64,000 nt of DNA from Aporrectodea caliginosa (GCA_020284085.1 JACEVL010000144.1:856001-920000), one strand, 5' to 3'; numbered from the stretch's first letter, positions 45,906 through 57,199 are shown. Numbers and translations are program-made. Notes: generated from the sequence alone by a model not told the origin.

Positions 45906-47282
45906 GTAAGCAGTCCTTAAAAATACTTTTAAATACTGATACTTGTTGGTCTAAGTGATGGCCCGCTTGGTCTTTTAGTCGAAGAAAAGACTCCGAATTA
46001 TGATCATACTCTAAGCTGTTCATGCAATACTTATTTCTGTCACCAGGCAGCGTAATTTGGTTCTGATGTACACTGAATGTAAACGGCAAGTACGACGATG
46101 TCGGCCTACTAATCATGTGTCCAGAATCTTTGGATTAATCCATTAACTGATCAAGGGTGGAAGAGCAGGAACTGAGCACCTCCTCTGAGCTCATAATGGG
46201 ACTTTGGAGCTTTACTCATTTTCACAGTGCGACGTTTACAGTAACTTGCCAGCATCCTGCATTGTAACATCAGTCATTAAAGCGAGCTTATCGACTGATA
46301 AAACTTCTAATTGTGGTCCAAAGTCAAACAGTTTGTGCAGCTGTTGCAGTGAGTATCACCCGGAAGTGTCTGGTTTGACTAGATTCTACCACCAGATAAA
46401 ATTAAAATTACCAGCTCACTCAAATTTTTAGTGTGCTTTGTGCATATCTGGGCAAATATACAGCGCATTTCAGTATCCGTTTAAACCGGTGATACAGCAA
46501 ACATTCCTCTCGGTCTATGGTTCCTGGTCGTTCTCATTGTGCTTTATGCATATCAGTCGAAATTTGCAGTTTGGACAAGCGTGTAAACAGCACTATATAA
46601 TTGTCTAGTAACTGTGTCTAACTGCGTAGTGAAGTCAAGATAAAGCCCCAAGTACCCTGCGGAACCTTATCAACCTTATTTGTGAGGCGTTGATATTCAA
46701 CTCTGCAGCTCTTGAACGAGTGATAGACAAATTCGAAGGTGTAAAACAACTGTCTAGCCGTTGATACATACAACGGTTATAATTAATAACAGGTTTTTTA
46801 AATATTAAAATCCGTTGCTTTGCATAGCAAATACGAAGTTCGTGTAAATTTCTAAAATTTTCAAATTCACTTGCATGTTACAAAAGCTCATGCTACTTTA
46901 TAAAACGCCAGTGATGGCCAAATTGGCTGAAATCTCTATTATATGAGCAAATACAAGACATTACATGTTCAAACAGATATTATTGCTACAGTAAATTAGG
47001 ATGGCCTTGCTAAAGTCAATATAACGAGCTAATAATTACAAATTACCAAAGATTAATGCCACGTTTGCCCAATGTTGTAAATGAAGCTAATTAGCCTACT
47101 GTTGACTATTCCTGTGATTATCATTCGTCATACATGTATATAGATGTGACCCATGCATGGTATTATTATAATATAATAATAATAGTAATTATTATATGAA
47201 GGTTTATGAGGCGCAAGTTAATATAACCAAATACACGACAAATGCGCTAAATGTATTCAAGAGTTTCTTTAAACCTGTGTAG
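45906..47282. other. Myosin intron, no other feature seen
   Basis: Contains a short palindromic 'attattataatataataat' near 47160; otherwise unremarkable AT-rich sequence. Confidence 0.4.
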
Positions 47283-47397
47283 CTCTTCCTGCTGGAGGAA
47301 TTGCGTGAGAGAAAGTTTGACGGGTACGCTCGAGTTATACAGAAGGCTTTCCGAAAATGGAATGCAAGGAAACAATATATTCGCCTCAGACAAGAAG
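47283..47397 (+). CDS. MYO1E: Myosin Ie/f exon 15 (lever arm, IQ motif)
   Basis: Acceptor 'tttaaacctgtgtag', donor gaag|gtatga. [20 protein letters not shown] then [18 protein letters not shown]. One IQ motif (I-Q-x-x-x-R-x-x-x-x-R-K) as in MYO1E. Phase 0 to 1. Confidence 0.96.
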
Positions 47398-47689
47398 GTA
47401 TGAATTAAAATATATTCCTATCATATCATTTTTATGCGAGACAAGGAAGCCTTCATTTAGTTATAGATTAGAAGTCTTCTAGGTACTTCTCATGCAGTTT
47501 GTTTTTATAATCATTATTCGTAGGCTTCCTGCCTTTGTGAAGCTAAATAGGGCATGATCAAACTACAGTTGTATTGTATTGTATTATACTGTAGCCTACA
47601 TAAGTAAAATTGGTTTCACTGTCCGTTGGTGAGGATCGCATCCTTCACCTGTCTGACCATCCAGGTGGTATTGATGTTTTATCAAGTCT

Positions 47690-47799
47690 ATATTGATTGA
47701 TTGATTGATTGACTGATTGATTGATTTACTGGTTGGTTGATTGATTGATTTGTTTGCTTGCTTGCTTGTTGGTTGGTTGATTGATTTATTTATTGGTTG

Positions 47800-47842
<43 letters not shown>

Positions 47843-47860
47843 GATTGAATGACTGATTGA
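47690..47860. repeat. (GATT)n imperfect microsatellite
   Basis: TTGATTGATTGG units with GCTT/GGTT variants. Confidence 0.9.
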
Positions 47861-47914
47861 TAGATATCCTGTATCTTCCTGCTGTTGTTCACCATGCATA
47901 ATTACATGTATATA

Positions 47915-48015
47915 TCGCCCATATTGGGCTGAGAGCGCTTCTGGGTGGATACCATGAACGGGCGATCTATAAAATCTCGGAAAGAAAGGATGAATCAATG
48001 AATGAATCAAAGGAC
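47915..48015 (+). repeat. Retroelement 3' terminus with (ATGA)n
   Basis: 'gagagcgcttctgggtggat' then 'gggcgatctataaaatc' and (GAAT)n; related to 3925-4015 and 54440-54520. Confidence 0.5.
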
Positions 48016-48088
48016 AGACGCCGCCATGTTTGAGGACACCCATTTTCCAACCTCTGATGCTAGATGGCCTGTTGTCGGTTTCTTTCAG

Positions 48089-48261
48089 CCTCGGATATCT
48101 TATACAACAAGAAGGAGAGGCGACGCTTCAGTCTGAATCGAACCTTCGTCGGAGATTACATCGGTCTGGAGGCAAAGCCGGCCTTGAGAGCCCTGCTCGA
48201 CAACAAGAGGGAACGCGTCGAGTTCGCCGACAACGTTAAGAAGTACGACAGGCGGGGAAAG
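48089..48261 (+). CDS. MYO1E: Myosin Ie/f exon 16 (start of TH1), GC donor
   Basis: Acceptor 'cggtttctttcag'; donor ggaaag|gcaagt, a second GC donor; no GT donor nearby keeps frame. [57 protein letters not shown]. Phase 1 to 0. Confidence 0.95.
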
Positions 48262-48625
48262 GCAAGTGGCTATTATTTCACAGCGCAATTAGGCTGGGAC
48301 ACGGTGGTGTAGTGGTAGGGACACGGTGGTATAGCGGTATGTTCTGCGCCCTGTAACCAAATGGTACTGCCACATGACAGGAACAGGACATATAGAGTTC
48401 TCAACTACTTGCCCATAGGCGGAATACTGAGTCAATGCAGCAGGATGGAAACTATAATTGTTAGGCTATAGGCCATGCGCGCTGACGATAGACCACCGTG
48501 TCTCAAACAGGATAAGGCGACATAATGTATAATGTATGATAATTATATAGTATTTACGTAATACTCTCATCGCAATAGACAATGGTCGCTTCAAGTAATG
48601 TTGTACTTTAAATACAACGTAAGAG

Positions 48626-48965
48626 CGGTGCTTCCCAATCCTGTTTTCCTAGGGAACCTTTTGATCTGAAAAGCTTTTGACGGAACCCAACCTAAACAAA
48701 ACATATTCTGATATACGGAACACCTGTGAAGCAGACCAATATAGGTTTAATTAATGACACAGTAACTAATAACTGAATTCTCTTTTAGAGATTATAAATT
48801 ATTTTAAATGACATTTTCCCACGGAACATTTGTCCTCACCTCGGTTTCTGGTTCAAAATGGAACAACACACATTAAAACAACATTTTATCCAATTTTCTC
48901 ACGGAACCCTTTTGTTCCCCTCACGGAACCCGAGGGTACCGCGGAACACACTTTGGGAAACGCTG
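48626..48965. mobile_element. hAT-like MITE in a myosin intron
   Basis: Ends 'cggtgcttcccaatcctg' and (right end reversed) 'cagcgtttcccaaagtgtg'; flanks 'cgtaagag' and 'ctttagag' agree at 6 of 8 positions. The C-x-G-x-G-x-T-T-C-C-C-A-A end is typical of hAT elements. Confidence 0.75.
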
Positions 48966-49009
48966 CTTTAGAGAATTCCAGTTGAAACCCAGTATATTCA
49001 AAGACACAG

Positions 49010-49290
49010 GAGAGGGGGTTTAGGGTAATGGTTAGCACTATAGCACGAAGTGCAGAAGATCAGCACGGACGCGGGATCGCTTCCCGCTACCCTTCCAATG
49101 GCCGACTCAGCCTTTCATTCGCCAGATGGCGTCGGTAAAATGAGCAGTAAACGTGATGGGCGCCTTGCATGGCTGCCAAACAGTTAAATTCGACTCCTGT
49201 AATAGCTTGTGATCATCCGTTCATATTATGATTTGTAATCATAGGCCTACTGCCGTGTGTCGGTTTCAAATGATAAACGAAGATAATTAT
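49010..49290 (+). repeat. tRNA-like SINE (GGGCGCCTTGCATGGCTGCC body)
   Basis: A-box-like 'gggtaatggttagcactata', B-box-like 'cgggatcgcttcccgc', body 'gggcgccttgcatggctgcc', end 'caaatgataaacgaag'. A partial copy is at 29640-29935. Confidence 0.7.
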
Positions 49291-49641
49291 ACAAGAAGTC
49301 CGGCTACGCCAAGTAAACAAGTTCTGCTATAGAAACAGACGGATTAATCCACGGGTCTAATCAGATTCTGAGTATTAGCCACCATGGAGTCCGGTCTAAC
49401 AAACTGGGCCAAGTCAAGTCATGATTAAATTGCTTGTTTATGCTAATCTGTCTAAAGTTAGGACATGTGTGCAGTCAATGTTATTTAACATGCAGTTAAT
49501 GTTATTTTATGTATGTAGTTCGTGTTATTTTATGTATGCAGTCAATGTTATTTTATGTAAGCAGCTAATGTCATTTAATGTAGGCCTATGTAGTTTGTGC
49601 TATTTTGTGTATGTAGTTAATTTCTAGTTGTTTATTCGTAG

Positions 49642-49701
49642 ATGACGAAACGAGACTTGATGCTGACCGCAAAATACCTTTACTTGATCGGCAGAGAGAA
49701 G
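49642..49701 (+). CDS. MYO1E: Myosin Ie/f exon 17 (TH1)
   Basis: Acceptor 'gtttattcgtag', donor agaag|gtaatt, 20 codons. MTKRDLMLTAKYLYLIGREK, the TH1 K-R-D-L-x-L-T-x-x-x-L-Y-L-I-G core. Confidence 0.94.
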
Positions 49702-49839
49702 GTAATTCTCGAGAAGACTAGGCTTTTAGAGAACTTTACCATGTCTTAGTTCAATCACTTGTGTTATTTGATTCTTATAATAATTCTAGATAGCAATCGC
49801 AACTGCCTCTAGATGTATATATCTGGTACATAGGTGACC

Positions 49840-49965
49840 CTAGCTTAGCGGGATACTCATCCCTTCAGGGCCTCGTTGTTACCCTTCCAATGAAAACTGT
49901 ATAATTGTAAATGCACTGTTCAAAGGTTAACAATAAATGATGATTGATTGATTGATTGGTTAGTA
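49840..49965 (+). repeat. LINE/SINE 3' tail (TTAGCGGGATACTCATCCC) with (TGAT)n
   Basis: 'cttagcgggatactcatccc' and 'ttcagggcctcgttgttacc' then 'aacaataaatgatgattg'. Inverted copy at 24880-25010. Confidence 0.6.
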
Positions 49966-50452
49966 ATTTTAATTATAATGTTGATTTTGTTATTTAAGTC
50001 TGGGATTAAACGTTCCCAGCGGGGGAGCTCTGCTAACTGGTTTCTCTTAGATGAAGATATAAATAATTCGGATAACTTGCTTAATGTCTGCTTCGATAAG
50101 GCCAAAGTTTTGAAACTGTATCTCATGACGAAGCAAGTAAGTATGCGTGCAACTTTGCAAGTATAAGCACGCAATAAACCTGCATTTGCATATGTGCTGG
50201 TAAGGGCTGCACATACCTGACAGTGAAATCATTGCCATTTAAAATTCAGTTTATATATCTAGATATATCTGATAGGCCGATTACTACTCCGGCTGCATGC
50301 CAGTTCGTCACAGTTAGAATTTGCTAGTAGTAAGGGATCTAGCAAACAAGCGCTTATCTTATCCGCATGGTACAAGATAGAATTCCTATGTTCGTGGTTT
50401 GCCTTATAGAAACTGTGACCTGTACAAATTGTGGGTATGCGTTGCTTTGCAG

Positions 50453-50538
50453 ATAAAGAAGGGTCCGCAAAAGGGTCAGATAATTGAAGTCGTGAAAAGA
50501 AAAATACAGCTGAGTCAGATAACGAAAATTTCTCTAAG
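50453..50538 (+). CDS. MYO1E: Myosin Ie/f exon 18 (TH1)
   Basis: Acceptor 'cgttgctttgcag', donor ctaag|gtgacg. IKKGPQKGQIIEVVKRKIQL then SQITKISL. Phase 0 to 2. Confidence 0.93.
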
Positions 50539-51362
50539 GTGACGACGATTCAATTTCACTATTTTTCTTTGCACATTTATAAGGAGACTGCTATATATTC
50601 GACATAAGAAGCCATACACAAGATTAACTTCTAAACTCAGATACTAGTTTGCCCATATCTTTCTATTCAACTTCTCTGCCCTCAAGCAGGTTCAAACGTC
50701 CAATATTGCCACTGCTCCACTACCATTGGTTTCTTCCTTCAGTTCCCTGTTTCCATCCATTATTCACCATCCAGTCCAGTATAGTATACCATCCGTCGAT
50801 GCCTTCCTCTATCTCTTATCTTCCATTTCTGAGCCTGTTTATACAAGCAAATACATGTAAGCAGTAGGCCCAAGTAGCCTTTACATGTATCTGAGTAGTG
50901 CACAGGCATTAAATTATATTGAACGATTGCATATAATATTTAAGAAAGGTTAATTTATATCTTGAACTAGACGGACATGCAGAATTAAATATTACCAAAG
51001 AAACGTCGATTAATAAAACTAGTTTTGAATTGTTTATGTTAACAGTAGGTAGCACAAAGAGCGTACTTGCCCTCGTGATTTTTTAGAATGGTAGGCCTAA
51101 TCAAAAAGCACAGCCCTGTCGCACTCTTATGTCCTATGATTAAGTGAATGCCGAACTATATATGGAATCGAAATTTCGGTATTTGTTTCTATTGAATGCC
51201 AGTAATGTACGAAATTACGATTCTGGATTTCGGTTTCAATTAGTAGCTTGTGCAAGTTGTGCATTAGTATAATGGCGCTATAGAAGTCATGGTATTAGAT
51301 TAGCAGCAAATAATGGATCGTTCGATTGTCATCTTGTTTTGTTTGTTTTTTCTATTGTGTAG

Positions 51363-51512
51363 TACCCGCCAGGATGATTTGTTTGTGGTGCACGTTGAAA
51401 ACGATTATGGGAGCGTATTGGAGTCAATGTTCAAGACAGAACTGCTATCGATAATATCAAAACGCTACAAAGAAATGACGAAGCGGGACCTAAACATCGA
51501 GTTCACAGATCA
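51363..51512 (+). CDS. MYO1E: Myosin Ie/f exon 19 (TH1)
   Basis: Acceptor 'tctattgtgtag', donor ca|gtgagt. TRQDDLFVVHVENDYGSVLE, SMFKTELLSIISKRYKEMTK, RDLNIEFTD. Phase 2 to 2. Confidence 0.95.
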
Positions 51513-51524
51513 GTGAGTTAACTT

Positions 51525-51756
<232 letters not shown>

Positions 51757-51879
51757 ATTATGTTCTTTTGTGTGCGAACTGAGATAATCTTCTTAGATTT
51801 AACTGATGAAAACGTCGATCCCCTTCGCTGCCTGCAGGAACTGTCTGATTTCATCCGTGTTACAGTGAGGTCCTACGAT

Positions 51880-51982
51880 TTCATCAAGGCTATAGTCTTC
51901 AGTCGTCTGCGCTTGGTCTCTCTCTTGAAGTGGCGCTAGATAAATGTACGATTAGAGGTGATTAGATTAGATTAGATTGACT

Positions 51983-51985
<3 letters not shown>
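51880..51985 (+). repeat. Retroelement 3' terminus
   Basis: 'cttgaagtggcgctagataa' then 'atgtacgattagaggtga' and (GATTA)n. Confidence 0.5.

Positions 51986-52052
<67 letters not shown>
51984..52052. repeat. (TAA)n tract, 5' side of a retroelement fragment
   Basis: Pure TAA/AAT repeat directly upstream of the RLE-element fragment. Confidence 0.95.
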
Positions 52053-52053
<1 letters not shown>

Positions 52054-52318
52054 ACGTTTTCATACCGCTAGCCCTGGAAACGCTGGGTCCCATCAATACC
52101 GCTGGCCTCAATTTTATTTCTGACCTGGGTCGCCACCTCACGCTAACTAATGAATAGAGAGACCAGCTACATTTTTCAGAGGATCTCGGTCACAGTACAA
52201 CGCTTCAACGCCGTAGCATTTAGTGGCACTTTTATCAAACCCACGCCCGGCATGGATGAGGAGTAGCCGTTCCAGATGCACTGCTTTTATAATTTTATAA
52301 GTCCCTAGGGGAATGAAG

Positions 52319-52320
<2 letters not shown>
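52053..52320 (+). pseudogene. 3' end fragment of the RLE-type retroelement (third copy)
   Basis: Frameshifted reading 'PLALETLGPIN...GLNFIS' and 'VTVQRFNAVAFSGTF' matches the C-terminus of the ORF at 18478-21477 ('PLALETLGPINLRGL', 'LTIQRFNAVAFTGSF'). It ends in TAG, then 'ataagtccctaggggaatga', similar to 'ctaagtccctgagagatcat' of copy 2. Confidence 0.8.

Positions 52321-52404
<84 letters not shown>
52321..52404. repeat. (AAT)n tail of the third copy
   Basis: About 80 bp of AAT. Then 'tcctttattgaaacaatccg' begins a - strand SINE/LINE tail ending 'agaacagacagcctccaata', as at 25640. Confidence 0.95.
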
Positions 52405-52679
52405 TCCTTTATTGAAACAATCCGGTTGACACATCGCAACCGGTACAGTTTACAGTTATGCAGTTGAAACAATTCACAAGAACACAAATGACAGAAGACA
52501 TAAATCTTAACTACTAATAGAACAGACAGCCTCCAATACTTGGAATTCGTAAGATTAAAACTGATAGACTGGTAATGGATTGGACCCGACTGGACTGAAT
52601 TAGATTGGATAAAGTTAGGTTTGGTTTGGTTTGGTTAGGTTCCTTTAGGTGACATTAGGCTAATTGTAATTATAATCTG

Positions 52680-52890
52680 ACATTTATAAAGCGCCACCTC
52701 ATGAATAAACTGGCCAGTGGTGCTCCTCACCCGAACCAGGGAAATCAACGTTAAATAATACAGATGGTGGGTGCCTGGCATACTGTGGAAGGGACAGACT
52801 GAGGAGCTCGGACCGCAGCTGCTGAGAAAGGCGATTCCAACGGGTACGTCCAGCATAGGCAAAGCTTCTGGACTGAGCTGTAGCAACATT
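52680..52890 (-). repeat. Retroelement 3' relic
   Basis: 'tttataaagcgccacctcat', then 'ctgaggagctcggaccgcag'. Matches the inverse of 12220-12460. Confidence 0.55.
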
Positions 52891-52960
52891 AGGTTAGGTC
52901 AGGTCACGTTAGGTTAGGTCAGGTCACGTTAGGTCAGGTCACGTTAGGTTAGATTACATC
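52890..52960. repeat. Degenerate GGTCAGGTCACGTTA repeat
   Basis: Several 'aggtcaggtcacgttaggtt' units in tandem, in a longer TTAGGTT-rich stretch (52615 on). Confidence 0.7.
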
Positions 52961-53221
52961 AGGCAGGTAAAGTAGGTTTTATCATATCTTATCAGATCAT
53001 ATCAAATTAGATGTTGGCTTTTAGAGTTTATCACTTAGATTGGAATAGTTTTAGAATTGGCTTTGAATTAGCTGTTGGATTGCGTTCAATGGGTCAAACT
53101 GGACTGAAATAGGTTTTAGATTTTATTGGATTAAATTTGATTGGAAGTGGACTGGACCGATTTCGATTGGCTGGTTGATCGAATTAAGCACAACTTTGGT
53201 CTGTTTCTGTGTTTTCCACAG

Positions 53222-53361
53222 AATCACATTCCTCGTTAAGAAAGAAGGTTTTGGCGGCGGTGGAAACAAAACCATAAAATTCGCCCAAGGAAACAAAGAC
53301 GAAATGCAGATCAGCAGCAGTTTGGTCGTCTCAATTCAAACAGGACTCCCGAAGAACTCCA
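53222..53361 (+). CDS. MYO1E: Myosin Ie/f exon 20 (end of TH1)
   Basis: Acceptor 'tctgtgttttccacag', donor tcca|gtcagt. ITFLVKKEGFGGGGNKTIKF, AQGNKDEMQISSSLVVSIQT, GLPKNS. G-L-P-K-N-S closes TH1 in MYO1E/F. Phase 2 to 1. Confidence 0.93.
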
Positions 53362-53551
53362 GTCAGTCGCTTTTTACATTGGCTCTCTCAATCTGTAAAC
53401 TAATAACATCCGATCTTTCAGCATAACTTCTTCACTGCGGGTGCGGTGTAAAATCGGTAGCCTACCTGGGCGTACTGTCCAATACTTTTAAAGTAGATTA
53501 ACTGCATTTCAAGCGCTGTGCACTGATTTTGACTGCGTTGTTTCTGAACAG

Positions 53552-53713
53552 GGCCGGGTACGAGGGCGAAGGTCAATGCGAGCGAGATACCTCGGCATAT
53601 CAACGTCGTCGCCAACGGAACAGGAGGAGGTGGTGGTGGTGGTGGTGGCCGCAGACCGGCCCCACAAGCCAACCGATCACAGCCAGCACGACCTGCACCA
53701 ACGGCTGGAAGAG
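53552..53713 (+). CDS. MYO1E: Myosin Ie/f exon 21 (TH2, Gly/Pro/Ala-rich)
   Basis: Acceptor 'gttgtttctgaacag', donor agag|gtcaag. Reads PGTRAKVNASEIPRHINVVA then an (GGT)n-encoded Gly run (GTGGGGGGGG) and RRPAPQANRSQPARPAPTAG. Phase 1 to 1. Confidence 0.9.
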
Positions 53714-53859
53714 GTCAAGACTCCTTTAATGTCTTCCTAATATTCTTGCATTGTAGCGTAAGATATGCCTGATCTGCATGCATATAAATAGACACTTCAC
53801 ATGGGAAAAGCTCTACCAGCGATAGACTAAATGGCTAAATGTGTACTAGACGATTTTCC

Positions 53860-53898
53860 TCCTGATGGTGATGATGATGAGGAGGAGGAGAACGATGC

Positions 53899-53961
<63 letters not shown>

Positions 53962-53995
53962 CGATGACGACGATGATGATGATGATTATGTCAAT
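53860..53995. repeat. (ATG)n microsatellite
   Basis: GATGATGAT array with GAC variants; the Asp and Met ORFs are repeat translations. Confidence 0.95.
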
Positions 53996-54081
53996 AATAT
54001 CAATAATAATAGGCCTAATAATAATAATTTTCATGTCTGACAGTTATTTTTGACAGTCCTTTCTTCTGTGTATTTGGATAG

Positions 54082-54299
54082 AGAGCCATCAGTACGGTGT
54101 GGTCAACAAGGGTGGTAAACCTCCAGGTGGAGGCGGACCACCGAGACATCCGGCCCCATCTGTCCCTCGGGCCAATGGCCCTGCCATACGACAACCGGCG
54201 CCTAATCTCCCACGGACCGCCCCTCCAGGATCCGGAAGACCAAGAGCACCCGTTCCGTCTCATGGAGTGCCTGCGCTCGACCCAGGAAAAGCAGGGTTC
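54082..54299 (+). CDS. MYO1E: Myosin Ie/f exon 22 (TH2, Pro-rich)
   Basis: Acceptor 'tgtgtatttggatag'. SHQYGVVNKGGKPPGGGGPP, RHPAPSVPRANGPAIRQPAP, and so on. The exit is less certain: the donor ttc|gtatgc (phase 0) fits the next exon if that starts at 55452; the upstream cagg|gttcgt would break the frame. Confidence 0.85.
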
Positions 54300-54434
54300 G
54301 TATGCTAAGCCAACTGTCATACAAGTGGTAATGCGAGGCAGGTAGAATTAGTATGCTATGGCAAATGCCATGCGGGTAACAAAGGTAAAAAGGTCAATGT
54401 AATGCTAGTATGCTCTGCTAAATGTGGCGCAATC

Positions 54435-54525
54435 AGTAGAGAGAGCTTCTGAGTATACATTACCTTGAAGGGGCGCTGTATAAAAGCTCCTTTATAATAA
54501 AAGCTCATTAATAATAAAACACGTT
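54435..54525 (+). repeat. Retroelement 3' terminus
   Basis: 'gcttctgagtatacattacc' and 'ttgaaggggcgctgtataaa', like 3925-4015. Confidence 0.5.
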
Positions 54526-54969
54526 ATCACCTGTTTACACCCCTCCACAGACATTCTTTCTCAAAAGTGTGGTCCAGAGGTCAAAGGTTATTCGGCTGAG
54601 GCGCTCAAATGACAGGTTATTTCGCTCTTAGGCACTGTGTTTGGTAGCAGCTGCAACTTGTAGCGTGATCCGCACTCTGAAATCAGACGGAAGATCGCAC
54701 GAAATGTCTGGCTGTGGTTCAAAAGGCACTTTACAACGAGAGCCTACTAAAAGCGACTGGGAAACTAATGCAGCTCGTTGTTAGAGTATTAATTGCAATC
54801 AGTTCGTTTATAATATAGTAGTTTATAATGAACGAACTTAATTATTTGACCCAGACCGATATTGCGCTTCCAACGTTCTTTCTGACCTATTGGATATTCA
54901 ATCTATGATTGAAGACTCAGACCAACGGGTATTGACTTACGGTTTTAGTTCAAAGTGACCGTCTAATCT

Positions 54970-55100
54970 CCAGTGGTGTAATCATGGGGGGGGGCAGAGG
55001 GGGACTGTCCCCAAAGTTTTGACTTAAGCCGTTCTGTCCCCCAAAAAATCCGGCCCTCGTAGAATCTGCCCCCCCCCAAAGTTATGTATAGATTTTTGCC
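54970..55100. mobile_element. Probable MITE fragment with G/C-run ends
   Basis: 'ccagtggtgtaatcatgggg' opens a segment with 'gtcccccaaaaaatccggcc' and a C9 run that is nearly complementary to the opening G run. Ends not resolved. Confidence 0.35.
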
Positions 55101-55451
55101 TCTACTAATCTCGTGTGTTAACTTGCTCTACCCACGGTAGTCAAGTTTTTATCTACGCTGTAAGTGCGTGTCGAGGAGGATGAATAAACTATAAGCTAGA
55201 ATAGCTTACTCACGTTGTACCAGGCATTAACTTTGTCTCAATTTGTATATGAAAGTCTCTGATTAGAATGTTTAGCGACGCTACACAAATATCTAATTAT
55301 ATATTTACAAATTACAATCTGCGTTTTCTTGTTGGAAACAGTTCCGATAACTGATTTGATTCGAATGACTTGCATTTTCTTATTATGGCGCTTTAGAAGT
55401 CTTGGGGTAAGATTTTATTATTTGTAAAGTGATTTATCTATTGCCAGGGAG

Positions 55452-55611
55452 AAGCGTGCCACCCTGGATAGAAAGGCTCCTGGTCCACGTCCACCGATCC
55501 AGAATAAACCGAAGCCGAAGTCGATGGTCCGAGCTATCTACACTTACGAAGCCCAAGACACGGACGAACTGAGCTTCAACGAAAACGAACAGATAGAACT
55601 CATTCGAGAAG
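55452..55611 (+). CDS. MYO1E: Myosin Ie/f exon 23 (TH2 end, SH3 start)
   Basis: Acceptor 'tattgccagggag' (or 'tattgccag' four bases earlier, which would shift frame against exon 22). KRATLDRKAPGPRPPIQNKP, KPKSMVRAIYTYEAQDTDEL, SFNENEQIELIRE. The SH3 A-L-Y-D-Y box is AIYTY. Donor gaag|gtatta, phase 1. Confidence 0.93.
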
Positions 55612-55878
55612 GTATTACCTTACACTGTATCACACTTCAAAGTAATGTAATACGGCAGTTAGATGTTTAAAAGACGCTAGATAAATGGCCACAGGCACAC
55701 ACACTTGCTAGTAGTTACACAACGATGATTGGCTCAATTCGATTCGGTTTGGTCCCAATCATTGATTGCACTTTGGCCAGCACCCAGTTATTACTATGAC
55801 TATGGCTATTACTATTATTTATTACCATTATCATCATCATCATTATGATTCTGATTCAACTGAGGTTTTTCTCTTTAG

Positions 55879-55955
55879 ATGGGTCTGGATGGTGGGTTGG
55901 AAGGATTCGCGGCAAACAGGGCATTTTCCCCAACAACTACGTGGAAAAGATGTGA
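55879..55955 (+). CDS. MYO1E: Myosin Ie/f exon 24 (SH3 end, stop)
   Basis: Acceptor 'tttttctctttag'; [20 protein letters not shown] then YVEKM and TGA at 55953-55955. W-W, G-x-F-P-x-N-Y-V are the SH3 ligand-binding residues. Confidence 0.97.
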
Positions 55956-56630
55956 ACGCTCGTCCGCCATTAACCCACCCGATATCGCGAGCCTCGGTTG
56001 CTAGGCGATGCTGTCATCTCTCTTGTCCCGTTACCATAGTATCCGCTTGATTTTTCAGGGTTTCACTGTGACTTCTTGAAATACTGTAACGGTTGCGTCA
56101 GAAATTTGTTTGGAATGGAATTTTGGCATAATTTGACGCACCATGTGCGTCCTGAGTATAGGACTTAACAATATAAACGTGTGATGGCCATTGTTTGCAT
56201 TTTCACTCCGAAATTTAACAATGCATGCGGATGCGCATGGAAATCTGCTGCATGGGATCTAGACGCAATAATTGCATATACGCGCGTATGATGCGCATAG
56301 TGTACAATTACAAAGCTGTAATATAGGATGAACTGTTCTCTTTTCTTAGGAATTCGTTTGTGCACTGTCATCTGTTTATACTCATGGAATTGATTATGAA
56401 AGCGAGTCCCGCATTAGGTGAAACACCATGACATTAGGCGATTGCTCAGTTACTGCAAGTTCTGTTATCACTGTGCATTTGCTGCAGGTACTCAAAGCCT
56501 TCAACTATTATTCCGTTTATTTATTAAGCGCCACTATATAATGCTTAAGCATCAATCGATGACGCTGAGCAATTGTTCCTACACAAAAAAACCGTCCAAG
56601 AGGAGTCTTGAAGTGGCACAATAGCTTAAC
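55956..56630. other. 3' flank of the myosin gene, no gene seen
   Basis: No clear AATAAA close to the stop. At 56520-56620 a - strand-type retroelement end ('attaagcgccactatataat') occurs. Confidence 0.4.
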
Positions 56631-56639
56631 GAGCGCTCA

Positions 56640-56775
56640 AGCCAGTCAGCTCAAGTAGAGCATTCTATGTCTCTAGGATTACCAAAGGCTTTTTACCAGG
56701 GCATTTGCCCTGGCTTGCCCTGGTGTAGTGCCGCCACTGCCAGTCAGCTCAAGTAGAGCATTCTGTTTCTTATGC
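56640..56775. repeat. 28 bp direct repeat flanking a short insert
   Basis: 'cagtcagctcaagtagagca' + 'ttctatg' at about 56643 and again ('ttctgtt') at about 56742. Between them 'ggctttttaccagggcattt' and 'gccctggtgtagtgccgcca'. It looks like a tiny insertion with duplicated flanks. Confidence 0.6.
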
Positions 56776-56929
56776 ATGGTTACCAGTTGAAAGATTACTT
56801 CTGTGTGCACTGAACAAGCCATAAATATATCAATTAATTTAAGAAGCTAGTGTGGTTAGAACCCTAAAACAAATGATCGTGAAGACAAATCTTTGGTGTT
56901 TGTCCTAGGCTGTAACATGATTTTATTAA

Positions 56930-57000
56930 TTTACTTTAATTGCGCCTCTGATTAGTGTGCACTGCGAGAGGCGCTATATAAATTTATGGATACAATACAG
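56930..57000 (+). repeat. Retroelement 3' terminus
   Basis: 'actgcgagaggcgctatata' + 'aatttatggatac'. Confidence 0.5.
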
Positions 57001-57024
57001 TATAATGTACGAAAAAGTCTAGTG

Positions 57025-57195
57025 ATTGTAAATTGCAAATTTATATAGCGCCACTTCTAGATAGACTCATCACAGGCACTCCCTACCTAACACAATGAAT
57101 CCACGATCGAACAGAATGGTCCTCAAGCGTTGGCGGGAAAGAGGCAGAGATAGGCTGAGGAGTTCATGTCGCAAGTTGTTAGGCAAGTTATTCCA
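57025..57195 (-). repeat. Retroelement 3' end relic
   Basis: 'atttatatagcgccacttct', 'cacaggcactccctacctaa', 'gaggcagagataggctgagg'. Same family as 2425-2590. Confidence 0.55.
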
Positions 57196-57199
57196 GGAG

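Noticed and set aside
53831..54053. Asp-rich and Met-rich ORFs
   Set aside because: (ATG)n microsatellite in an intron.
54097..54345. Alternative + and - frames over myosin exon 22
   Set aside because: The Gly/Pro-rich frame continues the myosin TH2 in phase; the other frames are GC-rich shadows.
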